Positions 24,388-33,085 of a stretch of 64,000 bases of DNA are shown one piece after another (the first letter of the stretch is position 1; each line of letters starts with the position of its first letter). The position numbers and the translations under genes were made by a program. The notes below the pieces were generated by a model. It saw only the letters and a program-made list of their open reading frames with translations, did not search any database and was not told where the DNA came from. The DNA lies in NCBI RefSeq assembly GCF_046736045.1, contig NZ_CP177134.1:1736001-1800000 (forward strand), read 5' to 3'. Source of the stretch: Leptospira_A sp046736045 (GTDB lineage: Bacteria > Spirochaetota > Leptospiria > Leptospirales > Leptospiraceae).

Positions 24388-24918
24388 ATGGGGTCTCCGA
24401 AGATCGTCAAAAGAACAACTCCTATGGTAGCAAAGAAAGCAGTTAAAAAGTCAGCCCCTCCACCGAAGAAAAAAGCTCCGGTAAAGGCATCCAAGGATGT
24501 TAAACCCGCTAAAAAAGAAGAGAAACCAAAATCTCCTCCCAAGACAGCTGGTTCCGCAAAACCCTTGCTCAAATTCGCCAAACCGCCAACGAAAGAAAAA
24601 CCGGCAAGTGCTAGCCCCGCTGGCAAAGTTTCTAAAGCGGAACTTGCGGCAAACGGCCCGCTTGGTAAAAAGTTTACATGTTATTCTTGTTCTACTAAAT
24701 TCTACGATCTGAACAAACCGGAAAAAAAATGCCCTAAATGTGGTGCCGATCAATTGGCAAAACCTGCGATCAAATCCCGTATGGCAGCCATCCGACAAAG
24801 TGAATACGATGTTGAAGATGAAGAAGATCCTGTAGTAGAAGAAGAACTATTGGAAGAAACTGAGGAATTGGAAGAAGCAGAAGACGATACTCCTGCTGCG
24901 GAAGAAGAGGAAGCTTAG
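24388..24918 (+). CDS. Zinc-ribbon protein with Lys/Ala/Pro-rich head and acidic tail (FYDLN type)
   Basis: The protein has three parts. The head of about 80 residues is rich in Lys, Ala and Pro, histone H1-like (KKAVKKSAPPPKKKAP and similar runs). The zinc ribbon has CYSC, the FYDLN signature and CPKC. The C-terminus is almost wholly Glu/Asp. The FYDLN family (TIGR02300-like) has unknown function and usually lacks the basic head. The start is uncertain: ATG 24388 is used here; ATG 24424 and a TTG at 24307, overlapping pdxJ on the other strand, are alternatives. DNA or RNA binding is plausible from the charge distribution but unproven. Confidence 0.75.
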   Translation: MGSPKIVKRTTPMVAKKAVKKSAPPPKKKAPVKASKDVKPAKKEEKPKSPPKTAGSAKPLLKFAKPPTKEKPASASPAGKVSKAELAANGPLGKKFTCYSCSTKFYDLNKPEKKCPKCGADQLAKPAIKSRMAAIRQSEYDVEDEEDPVVEEELLEETEELEEAEDDTPAAEEEEA

Positions 24919-25023
24919 TTTTCACAATTGGAAAAAGGAGGGGAGTTTTCTTCCTTCCTTAGATCTGTTCTCTTTTTCCTTCCCTCTGGCTTTCGTTTCC
25001 CTTCCCATGGATTTTTTCAAAAC

Positions 25024-25911
25024 ATGATTCTACCTATCTTGGCCGGCCCCACTGGCTCTGGCAAAACTTCTCTCACCCAAAGTCTTGACCCTAACAAATT
25101 CGAAATTGTATCTTTTGATTCCAGGCAGTTGTATTCGGAACTTGCGGTAGGTACCACATCCCCCACAAAAAAAGAAAGAGATCATATCCCTCATTGGCTT
25201 GTTGGAATTTTGAATGCGGATGAATCCCCCAATGCCAAACAATACTCTTCTTTGGCAAGGGATGCGGTTCTTTCCATTTGGAACAAAAACAAAACTCCTT
25301 TTCTGGTTTGCGGAACCGGATTCTATCTGCGTGCTTTTTTGATGGGAATGTTTCCCGTACCAAATGTATCCATTGAAACAAAAGATTTTGCACAATCGAT
25401 TCCTTTGGAAGAGGCGATTTCGCTTTTGAAAGAAAAGGATCCGAAGGCACTTCAAACGATTTCAGAAACCGACGGGTATCGGATTCGCCGTGCTTTGGAA
25501 GTTGTACTCACAGGTGTTCTTTGGTCTGAAGTTTCCAGCCGAACGACAGGTGGATTTTTAGAAGAATTCCCCGACCTAAAACCAAAAGCAGTCTGGCTGG
25601 ATTGGCAACGTCCCGATTTGTATGCAAGAATTGAAAGCAGAGTACCCGGACTTGTACAAGACGGTATGTTGGAAGAGACCAAATCGGTTTTAGAAACCTA
25701 TGGCGAAGACTGTCCCGGCTTACATTCTTTGGGATACAATTTTGCGCTTGATTTCTTGTATGGAAAAATCGATTTTAATACATTCCTTGAACGTTTGGCA
25801 CAGTCTCATAGAAATTATGCCAAAAGACAGGTAACATGGTTTCGAAAAGATCCACTTCTCGTTCCTATGTCCTGGGATTCTGCGCTCAAAGAATTTACAA
25901 AAATAGATTAA
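25024..25911 (+). CDS. miaA: tRNA dimethylallyltransferase
   Basis: MiaA transfers a dimethylallyl group to A37 of tRNAs that read UNN codons. The 295-residue product has the P-loop ILAGPTGSGKT at residues 4-14, VSFDSRQLYSELAVGT, PHWLVGI, VCGTGFYLRAF, DGYRIRRALEV and the late LGYNFALDFLYG and RNYAKRQVTWFRKD boxes. The ATG at 25024 is preferred because the P-loop follows at the usual distance; the frame is open for 32 codons upstream without homology. It is followed closely by hfq, the conserved bacterial pairing. Confidence 0.95.
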   Translation: MILPILAGPTGSGKTSLTQSLDPNKFEIVSFDSRQLYSELAVGTTSPTKKERDHIPHWLVGILNADESPNAKQYSSLARDAVLSIWNKNKTPFLVCGTGFYLRAFLMGMFPVPNVSIETKDFAQSIPLEEAISLLKEKDPKALQTISETDGYRIRRALEVVLTGVLWSEVSSRTTGGFLEEFPDLKPKAVWLDWQRPDLYARIESRVPGLVQDGMLEETKSVLETYGEDCPGLHSLGYNFALDFLYGKIDFNTFLERLAQSHRNYAKRQVTWFRKDPLLVPMSWDSALKEFTKID

Positions 25912-25939
25912 AAATATAGAAACCACTCGGGAATTTCCT

Positions 25940-26191
25940 ATGTCTGCAAAAAACAACATCCAAGACCAACTTCTCAATACTGCTCGAAAGGAAAAAATTG
26001 ATCTCACTATCTACTTGTTAAACGGGGTTCCACTCAAAGGTAAGGTAGTGAGTTTTGATAATTTTACAATTGTTTTGGAGAATGATAACAAACAAAGCTT
26101 AGTTTATAAACACGCTATTTCCACCATCATCCCGGCAAAACCAATCAAACTACATTCGGAAGAAGCACCGAAGGATGCACCCGCTGCCTAA
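25940..26191 (+). CDS. hfq: RNA chaperone Hfq
   Basis: Hfq forms a hexameric ring that pairs small RNAs with mRNAs. The 83-residue protein has the Sm1 region (NIQDQLLNTARKEKIDLTIY, NGVPLKGKVVSFDNFTI) and the Sm2 motif as YKHAIST in place of the usual YKHAIS. The C-terminal tail is short (SEEAPKDAPAA). It lies 28 bp behind miaA. Confidence 0.95.
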   Translation: MSAKNNIQDQLLNTARKEKIDLTIYLLNGVPLKGKVVSFDNFTIVLENDNKQSLVYKHAISTIIPAKPIKLHSEEAPKDAPAA

Positions 26192-26256
26192 GGGAGCATT
26201 TCTTGTTTTCCTTTTCCTACTCTCTTAAAACTTGGTAACTTAGCGGATATTGAAGT

Positions 26257-27327
26257 ATGGCAAAGTTACCAAAAGAGTTACCTGTTGTTTTGATTATGGC
26301 GGGGGGAAAGGGAGAAAGGTTTTGGCCCAGATCCCGCACCAATTCTCCCAAACAACTACAGAAAGTTTATTCCAATAAAACATTATTAAAAGAGACGATT
26401 GACCGGGCGCTCACCATTACCAGCCTCGATCGTATTTATATCGGGACCAATGCGAATCTCAAAAATGAGATATTAAAAAAAGATCCCAAGTTCCCTTCCG
26501 CAAATTTTATCATCGAACCGGAAGGAAAAAATACCGCACCTATCATCGCCTTATCTGCATTACATTTTCAAAAGAAATACGGCAATCCGAATCTAATCGT
26601 TTTATCCGCAGATGCATTTATCGACCCGATCAAAGAGTTTACCAAAACAATCGAACAGGCATTGTTTGAGACGGAACATGGTTTGGTTCTTTTGGGAGTC
26701 AAACCCAATCGCCCCGAAGTAGGTTACGGATACATCAGCGCGGGAAAACCGACGGATGTGGGTTTTCAGGTGAAGGCTTTTTTTGAAAAACCTGATTTTA
26801 AGACTGCACTGAAATACATCAAAAAGAAAGATTTTTACTGGAATCCGGGGATTTTCCTATTCCGTGTGAAAACCATTTTGGAAGAGTTTGAAAGACATGC
26901 TCCATCCCTCTTACAACCGTTAAAGAATGGATTCCCTTTCAAAAATTTCGGTGATTTGAAAAATGCATTTTCCCTTTTACCGAGTGAGGCGATTGATACT
27001 GCCATTATGGAAAGATCAAATCGGATTCGTATGGTAGAAGCCAGCTTCAATTGGGATGATGTAGGATCCTGGATGTCTTTGGAAAGAATCCTTCCCGGAG
27101 ACAGCGGGAAAAATCACCATCAGGGAAAAGAAGTTCTTTATCATAAATCATCCGGAAATATATCTTCCGTTTCAAAAGACCTCATTGCCTTCCTCGGTGT
27201 GAATGATTTGATTGTCGTAGAAGAGCCGGATGTTATCTTTGTTTCTTCTAGAGATGGTATTGGAGAGATCAAATCGATGCTCTCTTCTATGCGTAAAAAT
27301 AAACATTTACAAAAGTACCTCGATTAG
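26257..27327 (+). CDS. manC: Mannose-1-phosphate guanylyltransferase
   Basis: This enzyme makes GDP-mannose for glycan synthesis. The nucleotidyltransferase signature is LIMAGGKGERFWPRSRTNSP at residues 13-32, followed by FIIEPEGKNTAP, LIVLSADAFI, FFEKPDF, WNPGIFLF and a late FNWDDVGSW. The length of 356 residues matches the single-domain form without the isomerase module. Neighbours on either side are not sugar genes. Confidence 0.92.
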   Translation: MAKLPKELPVVLIMAGGKGERFWPRSRTNSPKQLQKVYSNKTLLKETIDRALTITSLDRIYIGTNANLKNEILKKDPKFPSANFIIEPEGKNTAPIIALSALHFQKKYGNPNLIVLSADAFIDPIKEFTKTIEQALFETEHGLVLLGVKPNRPEVGYGYISAGKPTDVGFQVKAFFEKPDFKTALKYIKKKDFYWNPGIFLFRVKTILEEFERHAPSLLQPLKNGFPFKNFGDLKNAFSLLPSEAIDTAIMERSNRIRMVEASFNWDDVGSWMSLERILPGDSGKNHHQGKEVLYHKSSGNISSVSKDLIAFLGVNDLIVVEEPDVIFVSSRDGIGEIKSMLSSMRKNKHLQKYLD

Positions 27328-27363
27328 AATTTTGACTTAAACGGCTTATATAAGGAGGAAGGA

Positions 27364-27456
27364 ATGCCTTCCGGAAAAAAGAGAAAGCGTAGAAAAATCG
27401 CAACCCACAAACGTAAGAAAAAAAGAAGAGCCAACCGCCACAAAAAGAAGAAATAA
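27364..27456 (+). CDS. bS22/mS38-like small ribosomal protein (AURKAIP1/COX24 type)
   Basis: A 30-residue, extremely basic protein (MPSGKKRKRRKIATHKRKK, then RRANRHKKKK), shorter than ordinary gene-calling cut-offs. A strong AGGAGGAAGGA precedes the ATG directly. The KxRRKIATHKRKKRRR core matches the AURKAIP1/COX24 domain of mitochondrial mS38 and the tiny proteins found in Bacteroidetes and, as bS22, on mycobacterial 30S subunits. Ribosomal location is inferred from that family. Confidence 0.85.
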   Translation: MPSGKKRKRRKIATHKRKKKRRANRHKKKK

Positions 27457-27497
27457 TCTTCCTTCAGTGACTTTCTATTTCCTCCGATACATCTTTT

Positions 27498-28229
27498 ATG
27501 AAGCATGTTTGGAGGAAACAGAAACCCCGCACACCAGGTTTCACCCGAGCCTATTCTATGGAAACTCCTCTGGGAGATGTCTTAGAGGCAGAGTTTAACT
27601 TTCACGAAAGACTCGTTAGGTTAGCGGTTGAAATCAAAGAAGAAAAAGGCAGGATGTATTCCTCTACAGTCCGCAATGGTACTGTACTCCAGGAAAAGGA
27701 TATATCTTCCGGCAGAGCATACCCCGTATTTAGAAAACTCTGGCCTTTTCGGGATTACTTTTCGTCCCTCCCTGACAATGACCTGATACTATCCATAGGT
27801 GGTTGTTATGATATATTTCCACCCATCCAGCAAGAATACCAGGAGCGTAGAAACGGTTTCGGAAGAGATTCCGGTTTCCCTCGTTCCAGTCGTTATGATT
27901 CCGTATTCGGGATTATAAGAGAGACTCGTTTCCAGCGATGGAAGAGAAGGCGCAGAGAAGAGAGAGAGGCTCGTGGAACGCTTTGGGAGCGTTTTAAGAG
28001 GCGGTTTTGGGGTGATTTACAAGATATCAGCCTGAGCTGCGGAATTGCTTATTTCGTTTATCTATTTTACTATGATTATGTCGTATTGGGATGGAGCTTA
28101 GCGGCTTTGGGCATGGCAACCGGACTTTTGGATTTTCTTGTCAGAAAACGCTCCGTACTTTTTACAAAAGTGTTGTCATTTCTTTCACTTGGGTCATATT
28201 TTTTCTATACTGGCTACGTCTACTTCTAA
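27498..28229 (+). CDS. Conserved membrane protein of unknown function
   Basis: The 243-residue product has a soluble N-terminal 155 residues with many Arg and aromatic residues (including LWPFRDYFSSLPDNDLILS and a run RWKRRRREEREARG). Two or three membrane helices follow in the last 75 residues. No family recognised. It lies 41 bp after the small ribosomal-type protein and 19 bp before cheW, in the same direction. The gene end is clean. Confidence 0.7.
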   Translation: MKHVWRKQKPRTPGFTRAYSMETPLGDVLEAEFNFHERLVRLAVEIKEEKGRMYSSTVRNGTVLQEKDISSGRAYPVFRKLWPFRDYFSSLPDNDLILSIGGCYDIFPPIQQEYQERRNGFGRDSGFPRSSRYDSVFGIIRETRFQRWKRRRREEREARGTLWERFKRRFWGDLQDISLSCGIAYFVYLFYYDYVVLGWSLAALGMATGLLDFLVRKRSVLFTKVLSFLSLGSYFFYTGYVYF

Positions 28230-28248
28230 GAACGTATCAGATTAACCA

Positions 28249-28728
28249 ATGGCAAAAGAATCATCTAATAATAATCAGTTTATCCATGAGCAGTACATTA
28301 TATTCAACTTAGGTGATGAAGAATACGCGATTCCCATCACCATCGTGGAAGAGATTGTAAAAATCACAAATCTCATCCGAGTACCACAATCCAAAAGTTA
28401 TTTTGCAGGTATCATGGACATCCGCGGCAAAGTGGTTCGAATGATCGACCTTGCCAAACGATTGAATATCAAAACAGGTCAGGAGACACTGATCGAAAGA
28501 GCCATAGTCATCAACCTCGGCGGAAAATCCGTCGGTGTCATTGTAGACAAGGTGTCCCATGTTGTACATTTTCCCGCAAACCAGGTGGATCCTCCTCCTC
28601 CTTCCGTAAAAGGGATTTCTTCCCGTTATATCACCGGAGTGGGGAAAAAAGACAATCGGTTCATAATTTTGATCGATATCGAAAAAATTCTCACAGTAGA
28701 GGAAATTTCAGAAATGGCAGTTGTCTAA
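28249..28728 (+). CDS. cheW: CheW-type chemotaxis coupling protein
   Basis: CheW links chemoreceptors to the CheA kinase. The single CheW domain of 159 residues starts with EQYIIFNLGDEEYAIPITIV. It includes the VPQSKSYFAGIMDIRGKVVRMIDL core, VIVDKVSHVVHF and the final FIILIDIEKIL strand. No CheA or receptor gene is in the window. phoU follows in 15 bp. Confidence 0.93.
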   Translation: MAKESSNNNQFIHEQYIIFNLGDEEYAIPITIVEEIVKITNLIRVPQSKSYFAGIMDIRGKVVRMIDLAKRLNIKTGQETLIERAIVINLGGKSVGVIVDKVSHVVHFPANQVDPPPPSVKGISSRYITGVGKKDNRFIILIDIEKILTVEEISEMAVV

Positions 28729-28743
28729 TACCTTTGGCAACCC

Positions 28744-29484
28744 ATGATGATTTCCAAATTTTACTACCTTAGAAAAAACCTTCATTCTATGGCCGAGCTG
28801 GTGCTCGAACAAGTTATTATGTTAGGTGAGGCTTTGGAAAATGACGACTACGATCTCGCCAACCGGATCGTAGAACGTGATGATCATATAGATGATCTGG
28901 AAAAAGAAAACGACAACCTTTCCCAAAACGCGATTTTAGAAGCCATTACCAACCGGAATATTTTGGGAATGGGAAACGTTGACAATGATATCATCCTAAA
29001 AAAAGACCCCCTTCGGTTCGCTCTCTCTGCCATCCGCATCACCCGAAATATGGAAAGGATGGGAGATCAGGTGGTGAATTGCGCGGAAGTATTCCGATAT
29101 AAAACCATTCGAAAGAACCTGTTTAAAAAAGAAGAACCGATGACTTTGATCCTTGCACGGGTCACCACTCTTGCCGGGATGGCGATTGAGTCTTTGGTTG
29201 AAGAAAAAGAAAGGTTTATGGGAAGCGTCAATACCATCGAAGAAGAGTTAAACGGACTCTGCGATCAGGCGTTCAAAAAATACAGAGATGCGAAAGATAT
29301 GGAGAAAGTGGAATTTGCGGATCTCTATCGTATCATTCTCGCTATGGAACGTTTGGGAGATTATGCAGTGAATGTTGCGGAAGAGTTGGTTCGGTTGAAT
29401 ACCGGAAAGGACATCCGCCATCTGGGCAATGAAACCCAGAATCGTCCGAGTTCCATCAGTTATGCGGTAGATCGTTCTGGTTAG
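28744..29484 (+). CDS. phoU: PhoU-type phosphate uptake regulator
   Basis: The 246-residue protein is all-helical with two PhoU repeats. Each has the ExxxDxxLAxRIVExDDxID-type metal-binding pattern (first: NDDYDLANRIVERDDHID) and ERMGDQVVNCAE / ERLGDYAVNVAE. PhoU restrains the Pst transporter and phosphate two-component system. No pst or pho genes are adjacent. Its 3' end overlaps the convergent nucleotidyltransferase gene by 29 bp. Confidence 0.9.
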   Translation: MMISKFYYLRKNLHSMAELVLEQVIMLGEALENDDYDLANRIVERDDHIDDLEKENDNLSQNAILEAITNRNILGMGNVDNDIILKKDPLRFALSAIRITRNMERMGDQVVNCAEVFRYKTIRKNLFKKEEPMTLILARVTTLAGMAIESLVEEKERFMGSVNTIEEELNGLCDQAFKKYRDAKDMEKVEFADLYRIILAMERLGDYAVNVAEELVRLNTGKDIRHLGNETQNRPSSISYAVDRSG

Positions 29485-30160
29485 ATTGATTCGCGCTCAG
29501 ATAATCGTTTAATTCCTGTTGGAGCCCTTCCGGCAGATGAAGTCCCTTGCTCAGAATCCTTTCATTATATTTGTTAAAAGATAAAATATGTTGGTTGGTA
29601 TGCAAATAACCGATCAAAGCCTCGGACGCCCAAGGAATGATTTCTTTTAAAAAATCCGGATTCTCTTCCAACTCATCGCAATAAGGAATGAAAAGCGGCC
29701 GGTTCACAGGTCTTCCTATATTTCGATAGAACAACAAACAATATAATGCTTCGTCACCAAGCACCTGTTCAACTCTAATCTTTTCTTCTACGTATTTTAA
29801 ATTGATCGAATCCAGATAATCTATATTGAAAGTTTCCGGTTGCAATCTCTTTAGCACGAATTTGGAAATCTCCTGTTTGACAAAACTGAGATTTGTACAA
29901 TGAGGAGGGCAATTGGAATGTTCCTTGTGAAGGTCACATTCGATAAACAAAATGCAATCCACATCCGAAGTGGGTTCCACGATTCCGAAATTAATGGAGC
30001 CTAAAATTTCGAGAGCGACTTCGTATCCTTTTCGGGAAAGCTCTTGTGTGGCAAGACGGAACGCCTGCATTCGTTTGAGAGCGTATTTTGTATCGTAATT
30101 ACGATATTTATTTTTTAGAACCAGGTAACGCTCTACGATGTTCTGAGCCATGTCCAACAT
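29456..30160 (-). CDS. Nucleotidyltransferase-fold protein
   Basis: This 234-residue protein shows the Pol-beta-type motif G-S-x-N-F-G ... S-D-V-D-C (LGSINFGIVEPTSDVDCILF), with the two metal aspartates in SDVD. Helical regions lie on each side and a Cys/His-rich patch (CDLHKEHSNCPPHC) follows. The substrate is unknown. It could act as an adenylyl- or nucleotidyl-transferase on a protein or small molecule. The second Met (position 4) is an alternative start. Confidence 0.75.
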   Translation of the reverse strand: MLDMAQNIVERYLVLKNKYRNYDTKYALKRMQAFRLATQELSRKGYEVALEILGSINFGIVEPTSDVDCILFIECDLHKEHSNCPPHCTNLSFVKQEISKFVLKRLQPETFNIDYLDSINLKYVEEKIRVEQVLGDEALYCLLFYRNIGRPVNRPLFIPYCDELEENPDFLKEIIPWASEALIGYLHTNQHILSFNKYNERILSKGLHLPEGLQQELNDYLSANQSNQNDLPHN

Positions 30161-30256
30161 TTAGGGTGGGAATCCGATCTCTGACAACCCTTTTCGATTA
30201 TAAGATTTTCTTTTTTCACCGATAGGTATAGAGTGGGATTCCTTAGAAGAGAACAA

Positions 30257-32320
30257 ATGGATGAAAGGTATCAAAATAGGAAACGTTTGAGGAAGGGAAA
30301 CGGATATTTCCCGACTGGAAAGCTGTTTTCTGCGGGTATCTTTTTTCTATTTTTCGCTTTGCCTTTGTTTTCCGGAGAAGAAGACCGTCGCAATACTTTG
30401 CAAGGATTGTATTTAAGTCCCTTGCAGGTGATTTCGATAGAAGAGATAGATCAATTGGATTCGGAAAAACGGATTCCCATTGATGAAGATTCGGGGATTG
30501 CACTCCGTCCGCCGGAACCTACGACGACCGACCCTGCTATTGCAGATCCGAATGCGACAACTCCAACAGTTAACGAACCTCCACTAGAAGACTCTGCCGC
30601 TGAAACCGGTCCCAAAAGTTTGGATACCAAAATCAGAGAAGGCGAAGGATTACTCAAAAGATATTACAGTCAGTTTATAGAAGAAAAACGGATTTGGGAA
30701 GATAGGGAAAAAGGAAATGTATATTCTTCCCGTTCGGATCAAAATGATATCCGTTTGCTTCTCTGGCAAAGCACTCATAAACTTTCCGAAACATTGGTGG
30801 TGAAAGATTCACCCGTCTTATTTGAGCTTCACAGTCGTTTGGCGAAACTTTATACTGAAAAGGAAAAATACGCTCCGGCACTCAGACACTTTCTTGCCGC
30901 TTTCCGTTATCATCCTTTAGATCTAACAGAGGAAAGGTTCAGAGAAGGGGAATGGCAGAAGGAAGATTATAAATCTTTATTTGCTCCCATAGCAAAAGAA
31001 CACCAAAACATTTGGGAAACAAAACAAAAAGCGGAGAAAGATTGGAAACAGGCAAAAGATGACAAACATACTACCGCTGCCAATCTCGCGAAAGCCAAAA
31101 GACCTCTTTCTGAAATCGAAAGGGAAGAAAAAAGACAGGATGAAATTATAAAAAACAGGTTTGTTACCTTGCAAACCGCATCTAAAAACTACGAAGATTC
31201 GCTTAAATCCCGTTATGCTGTTTATCTGCTTGCAAAACAACAATCCGATTCGAAGTCGTTTTACGATATGGCAAATGTTGTTAAAAAGATAGAAGATGAT
31301 AATAAAGAAAGACTGAAGATCATAAACAAACTGGGAGTAGCCGGAAAAGGGATCTACGTTTTGTTCGATTACAAAAGAAACACCGATTTTTTTGCTTATG
31401 AGTTGCTTTTGGAAAAAGCACATTCCATGTGGCCGGAGAATCCCCAAGTGATTTTGGATGTTGCGGAACAATACCGTCAGGACGGTAAAAAAGAAAGAGC
31501 CATCGACTTTTATGAAAAATATCTGGGACTCATTGAAAAACAGAATCCTACTGATGAAGCGGGCAAAGAGGCCTTAAGCAAAACATACCTTCGCCTGGCT
31601 ATGTTAAATGCCGATATAAAAAGAAAGGTAATCGCAAGTTCTTATTATGAAAAATACTTCCTTGCTTCTGCGGATAGCGCTGAAAAAACCCGAGTCTCTT
31701 ATGAGATGGGAGTTTTTTTCGGAGGTCATATCGGTGATTTAAAAAAAGCGAGTGTTTATTTGACCTATTGGTTGGAGAGAAACAGCAAGGATTGGAATCC
31801 CGGTTTGGACACCAATTCCAATCTGCCCGAACTGGAATCCATTGCTTTCTTTTATCTATCTAAAAAAGATAAGTTCGATCGGAATCAGGAAGCGGAACGT
31901 AATAAATTAAACTTGGCATACTCTCAGTGGAAAAAACTGGAAACTTTGCAGATTGAAGCTGAGAAAGAATTGGAAACAATCCGTGCCCGTAAACTACAGA
32001 TCAAAAAAGATTTATTGGTAACTACGGAAGACGATGCGCTTTCCCAATTCAGACTTCTTGATATACGAATCGAAGATCAGGAGGCGGTTGTACGTGTTCT
32101 CCAAACGAAATTGGACAAGATTCCCGTATTACAATTGTTATTTCGTTTGGGAGTTCTCGCAGAGTATGCGAGGGATTTTGAAAAAGCGGTCGGTTATTAT
32201 AATTCGGTGATTGAGTTGGGTGGGGAAGTTGAGATTCAACTGGCTTTGAAAGAAAAGAAAAGAGTGCAGAGAATTCTGACTACGGGAGTGATTTTTCCTC
32301 CGTTTAACGAGAGTATTTAA
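30257..32320 (+). CDS. Exported TPR/coiled-coil protein
   Basis: The protein has about 687 residues from ATG 30257 (a GTG 24 bp upstream is possible). A signal-type hydrophobic stretch (FSAGIFFLFFALPLFSG) follows a basic N-terminus. A Pro/Thr/Ala-rich linker (about 85-115) precedes helical repeats with TPR character (LHSRLAKLYTEKEKYAPALR, ILDVAEQYRQDGKKERAIDFY, ELGVLAEYARDFEKAVGYY). A long charged coiled-coil region lies between them. Probably a periplasmic scaffold; not assigned to a named family. It is convergent with the next lipoprotein gene, overlapping by 17 bp. Confidence 0.75.
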   Translation: MDERYQNRKRLRKGNGYFPTGKLFSAGIFFLFFALPLFSGEEDRRNTLQGLYLSPLQVISIEEIDQLDSEKRIPIDEDSGIALRPPEPTTTDPAIADPNATTPTVNEPPLEDSAAETGPKSLDTKIREGEGLLKRYYSQFIEEKRIWEDREKGNVYSSRSDQNDIRLLLWQSTHKLSETLVVKDSPVLFELHSRLAKLYTEKEKYAPALRHFLAAFRYHPLDLTEERFREGEWQKEDYKSLFAPIAKEHQNIWETKQKAEKDWKQAKDDKHTTAANLAKAKRPLSEIEREEKRQDEIIKNRFVTLQTASKNYEDSLKSRYAVYLLAKQQSDSKSFYDMANVVKKIEDDNKERLKIINKLGVAGKGIYVLFDYKRNTDFFAYELLLEKAHSMWPENPQVILDVAEQYRQDGKKERAIDFYEKYLGLIEKQNPTDEAGKEALSKTYLRLAMLNADIKRKVIASSYYEKYFLASADSAEKTRVSYEMGVFFGGHIGDLKKASVYLTYWLERNSKDWNPGLDTNSNLPELESIAFFYLSKKDKFDRNQEAERNKLNLAYSQWKKLETLQIEAEKELETIRARKLQIKKDLLVTTEDDALSQFRLLDIRIEDQEAVVRVLQTKLDKIPVLQLLFRLGVLAEYARDFEKAVGYYNSVIELGGEVEIQLALKEKKRVQRILTTGVIFPPFNESI

Positions 32321-32807
32321 TCAGTTCGTCCTTTTCGTCGGTAGCTAATTCCTGTTCGATGGTGTCTTCCGTATATCCTTCTTCAGGCAATACTTGAAAT
32401 TTAACTTCGTCCACAGTCTCACCTTCATGAACGATCTTTAAAAGATATTCGCCTGCGATAAGACCTGTAAATTCATCCCGTATGGAATTGGATTCCTGTT
32501 CTGCAAATTTCTTTTTGATATCAACTTCTACATAATCCAATTCATAACGATTGAGGGATATGTAGATTTCCGTTTCCGTACCGGGGTTGCGTGAAAATGT
32601 ATAAACATAATGAATCGTATCCGTCGGAGAAAAAATCAGACCGTCCCGCATCATTTTATAATCCGTGATGATCATGATATGTTTTTCCAGGATGTCCAAA
32701 TCTCCCGTTTTGGAAGTGGCCCAACCGAACTCTCCTTTGGGGACACCGCAGTTGATCATAAAACCGAGTGCGGGTATCAGAATGAGGAGGCGATAGAAAT
32801 GCGACAT
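32304..32807 (-). CDS. Lipoprotein of unknown function
   Basis: The 167-residue protein has a signal peptide with lipobox FMINC (Cys20). The rest is predominantly beta-strand (HYVYTFSRNPGTETEIYISL, LIAGEYLLKIVHEGE), like immunoglobulin-type or beta-sandwich lipoproteins of Leptospira. No family name is warranted. It could share an operon with the small membrane protein and the pgs genes upstream. Confidence 0.75.
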   Translation of the reverse strand: MSHFYRLLILIPALGFMINCGVPKGEFGWATSKTGDLDILEKHIMIITDYKMMRDGLIFSPTDTIHYVYTFSRNPGTETEIYISLNRYELDYVEVDIKKKFAEQESNSIRDEFTGLIAGEYLLKIVHEGETVDEVKFQVLPEEGYTEDTIEQELATDEKDELIKYSR

Positions 32808-32857
32808 ACTAATTCTATCATCGGTAATGAAAGGAATTTTAGAAAAAAGAAATTGGA

Positions 32858-33037
32858 TTAATCTTCCAAAATCTTTCCTTTTTCGGAGATGTCTTTTTCT
32901 TTGCGGAAACCTTGTCCGTAACCTTCCGACTTGTATCGAATTTGTTCCTGTTTCACTTGCGCCGAAAAACTAAAAAATCGGGAAATGATTCGGAAGATAT
33001 AGAACAAAAGAAGAGAAAGGATGATGATTTTGATCAC
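32858..33037 (-). CDS. 59-residue small membrane protein
   Basis: A short gene in the gap between the lipoprotein and pgsW. GTG start at 33037 with AGGA at proper spacing, one N-terminal membrane helix (VIKIIILSLLLFYIFRIISR) and a charged tail of 38 residues (EQIRYKSEGYGQGFRKEKDI). It lies 48 bp downstream of pgsW and 50 bp upstream of the lipoprotein start, all co-directional. The coding case rests on start signal, composition and spacing. A membrane partner of the polyglutamate machinery is a guess from context. Confidence 0.65.
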   Translation of the reverse strand: MIKIIILSLLLFYIFRIISRFFSFSAQVKQEQIRYKSEGYGQGFRKEKDISEKGKILED

Positions 33038-33085
33038 GATTTTATCCTATTCCTTAGACATACGGGAGCAAGCTTTTTCCGGGGA

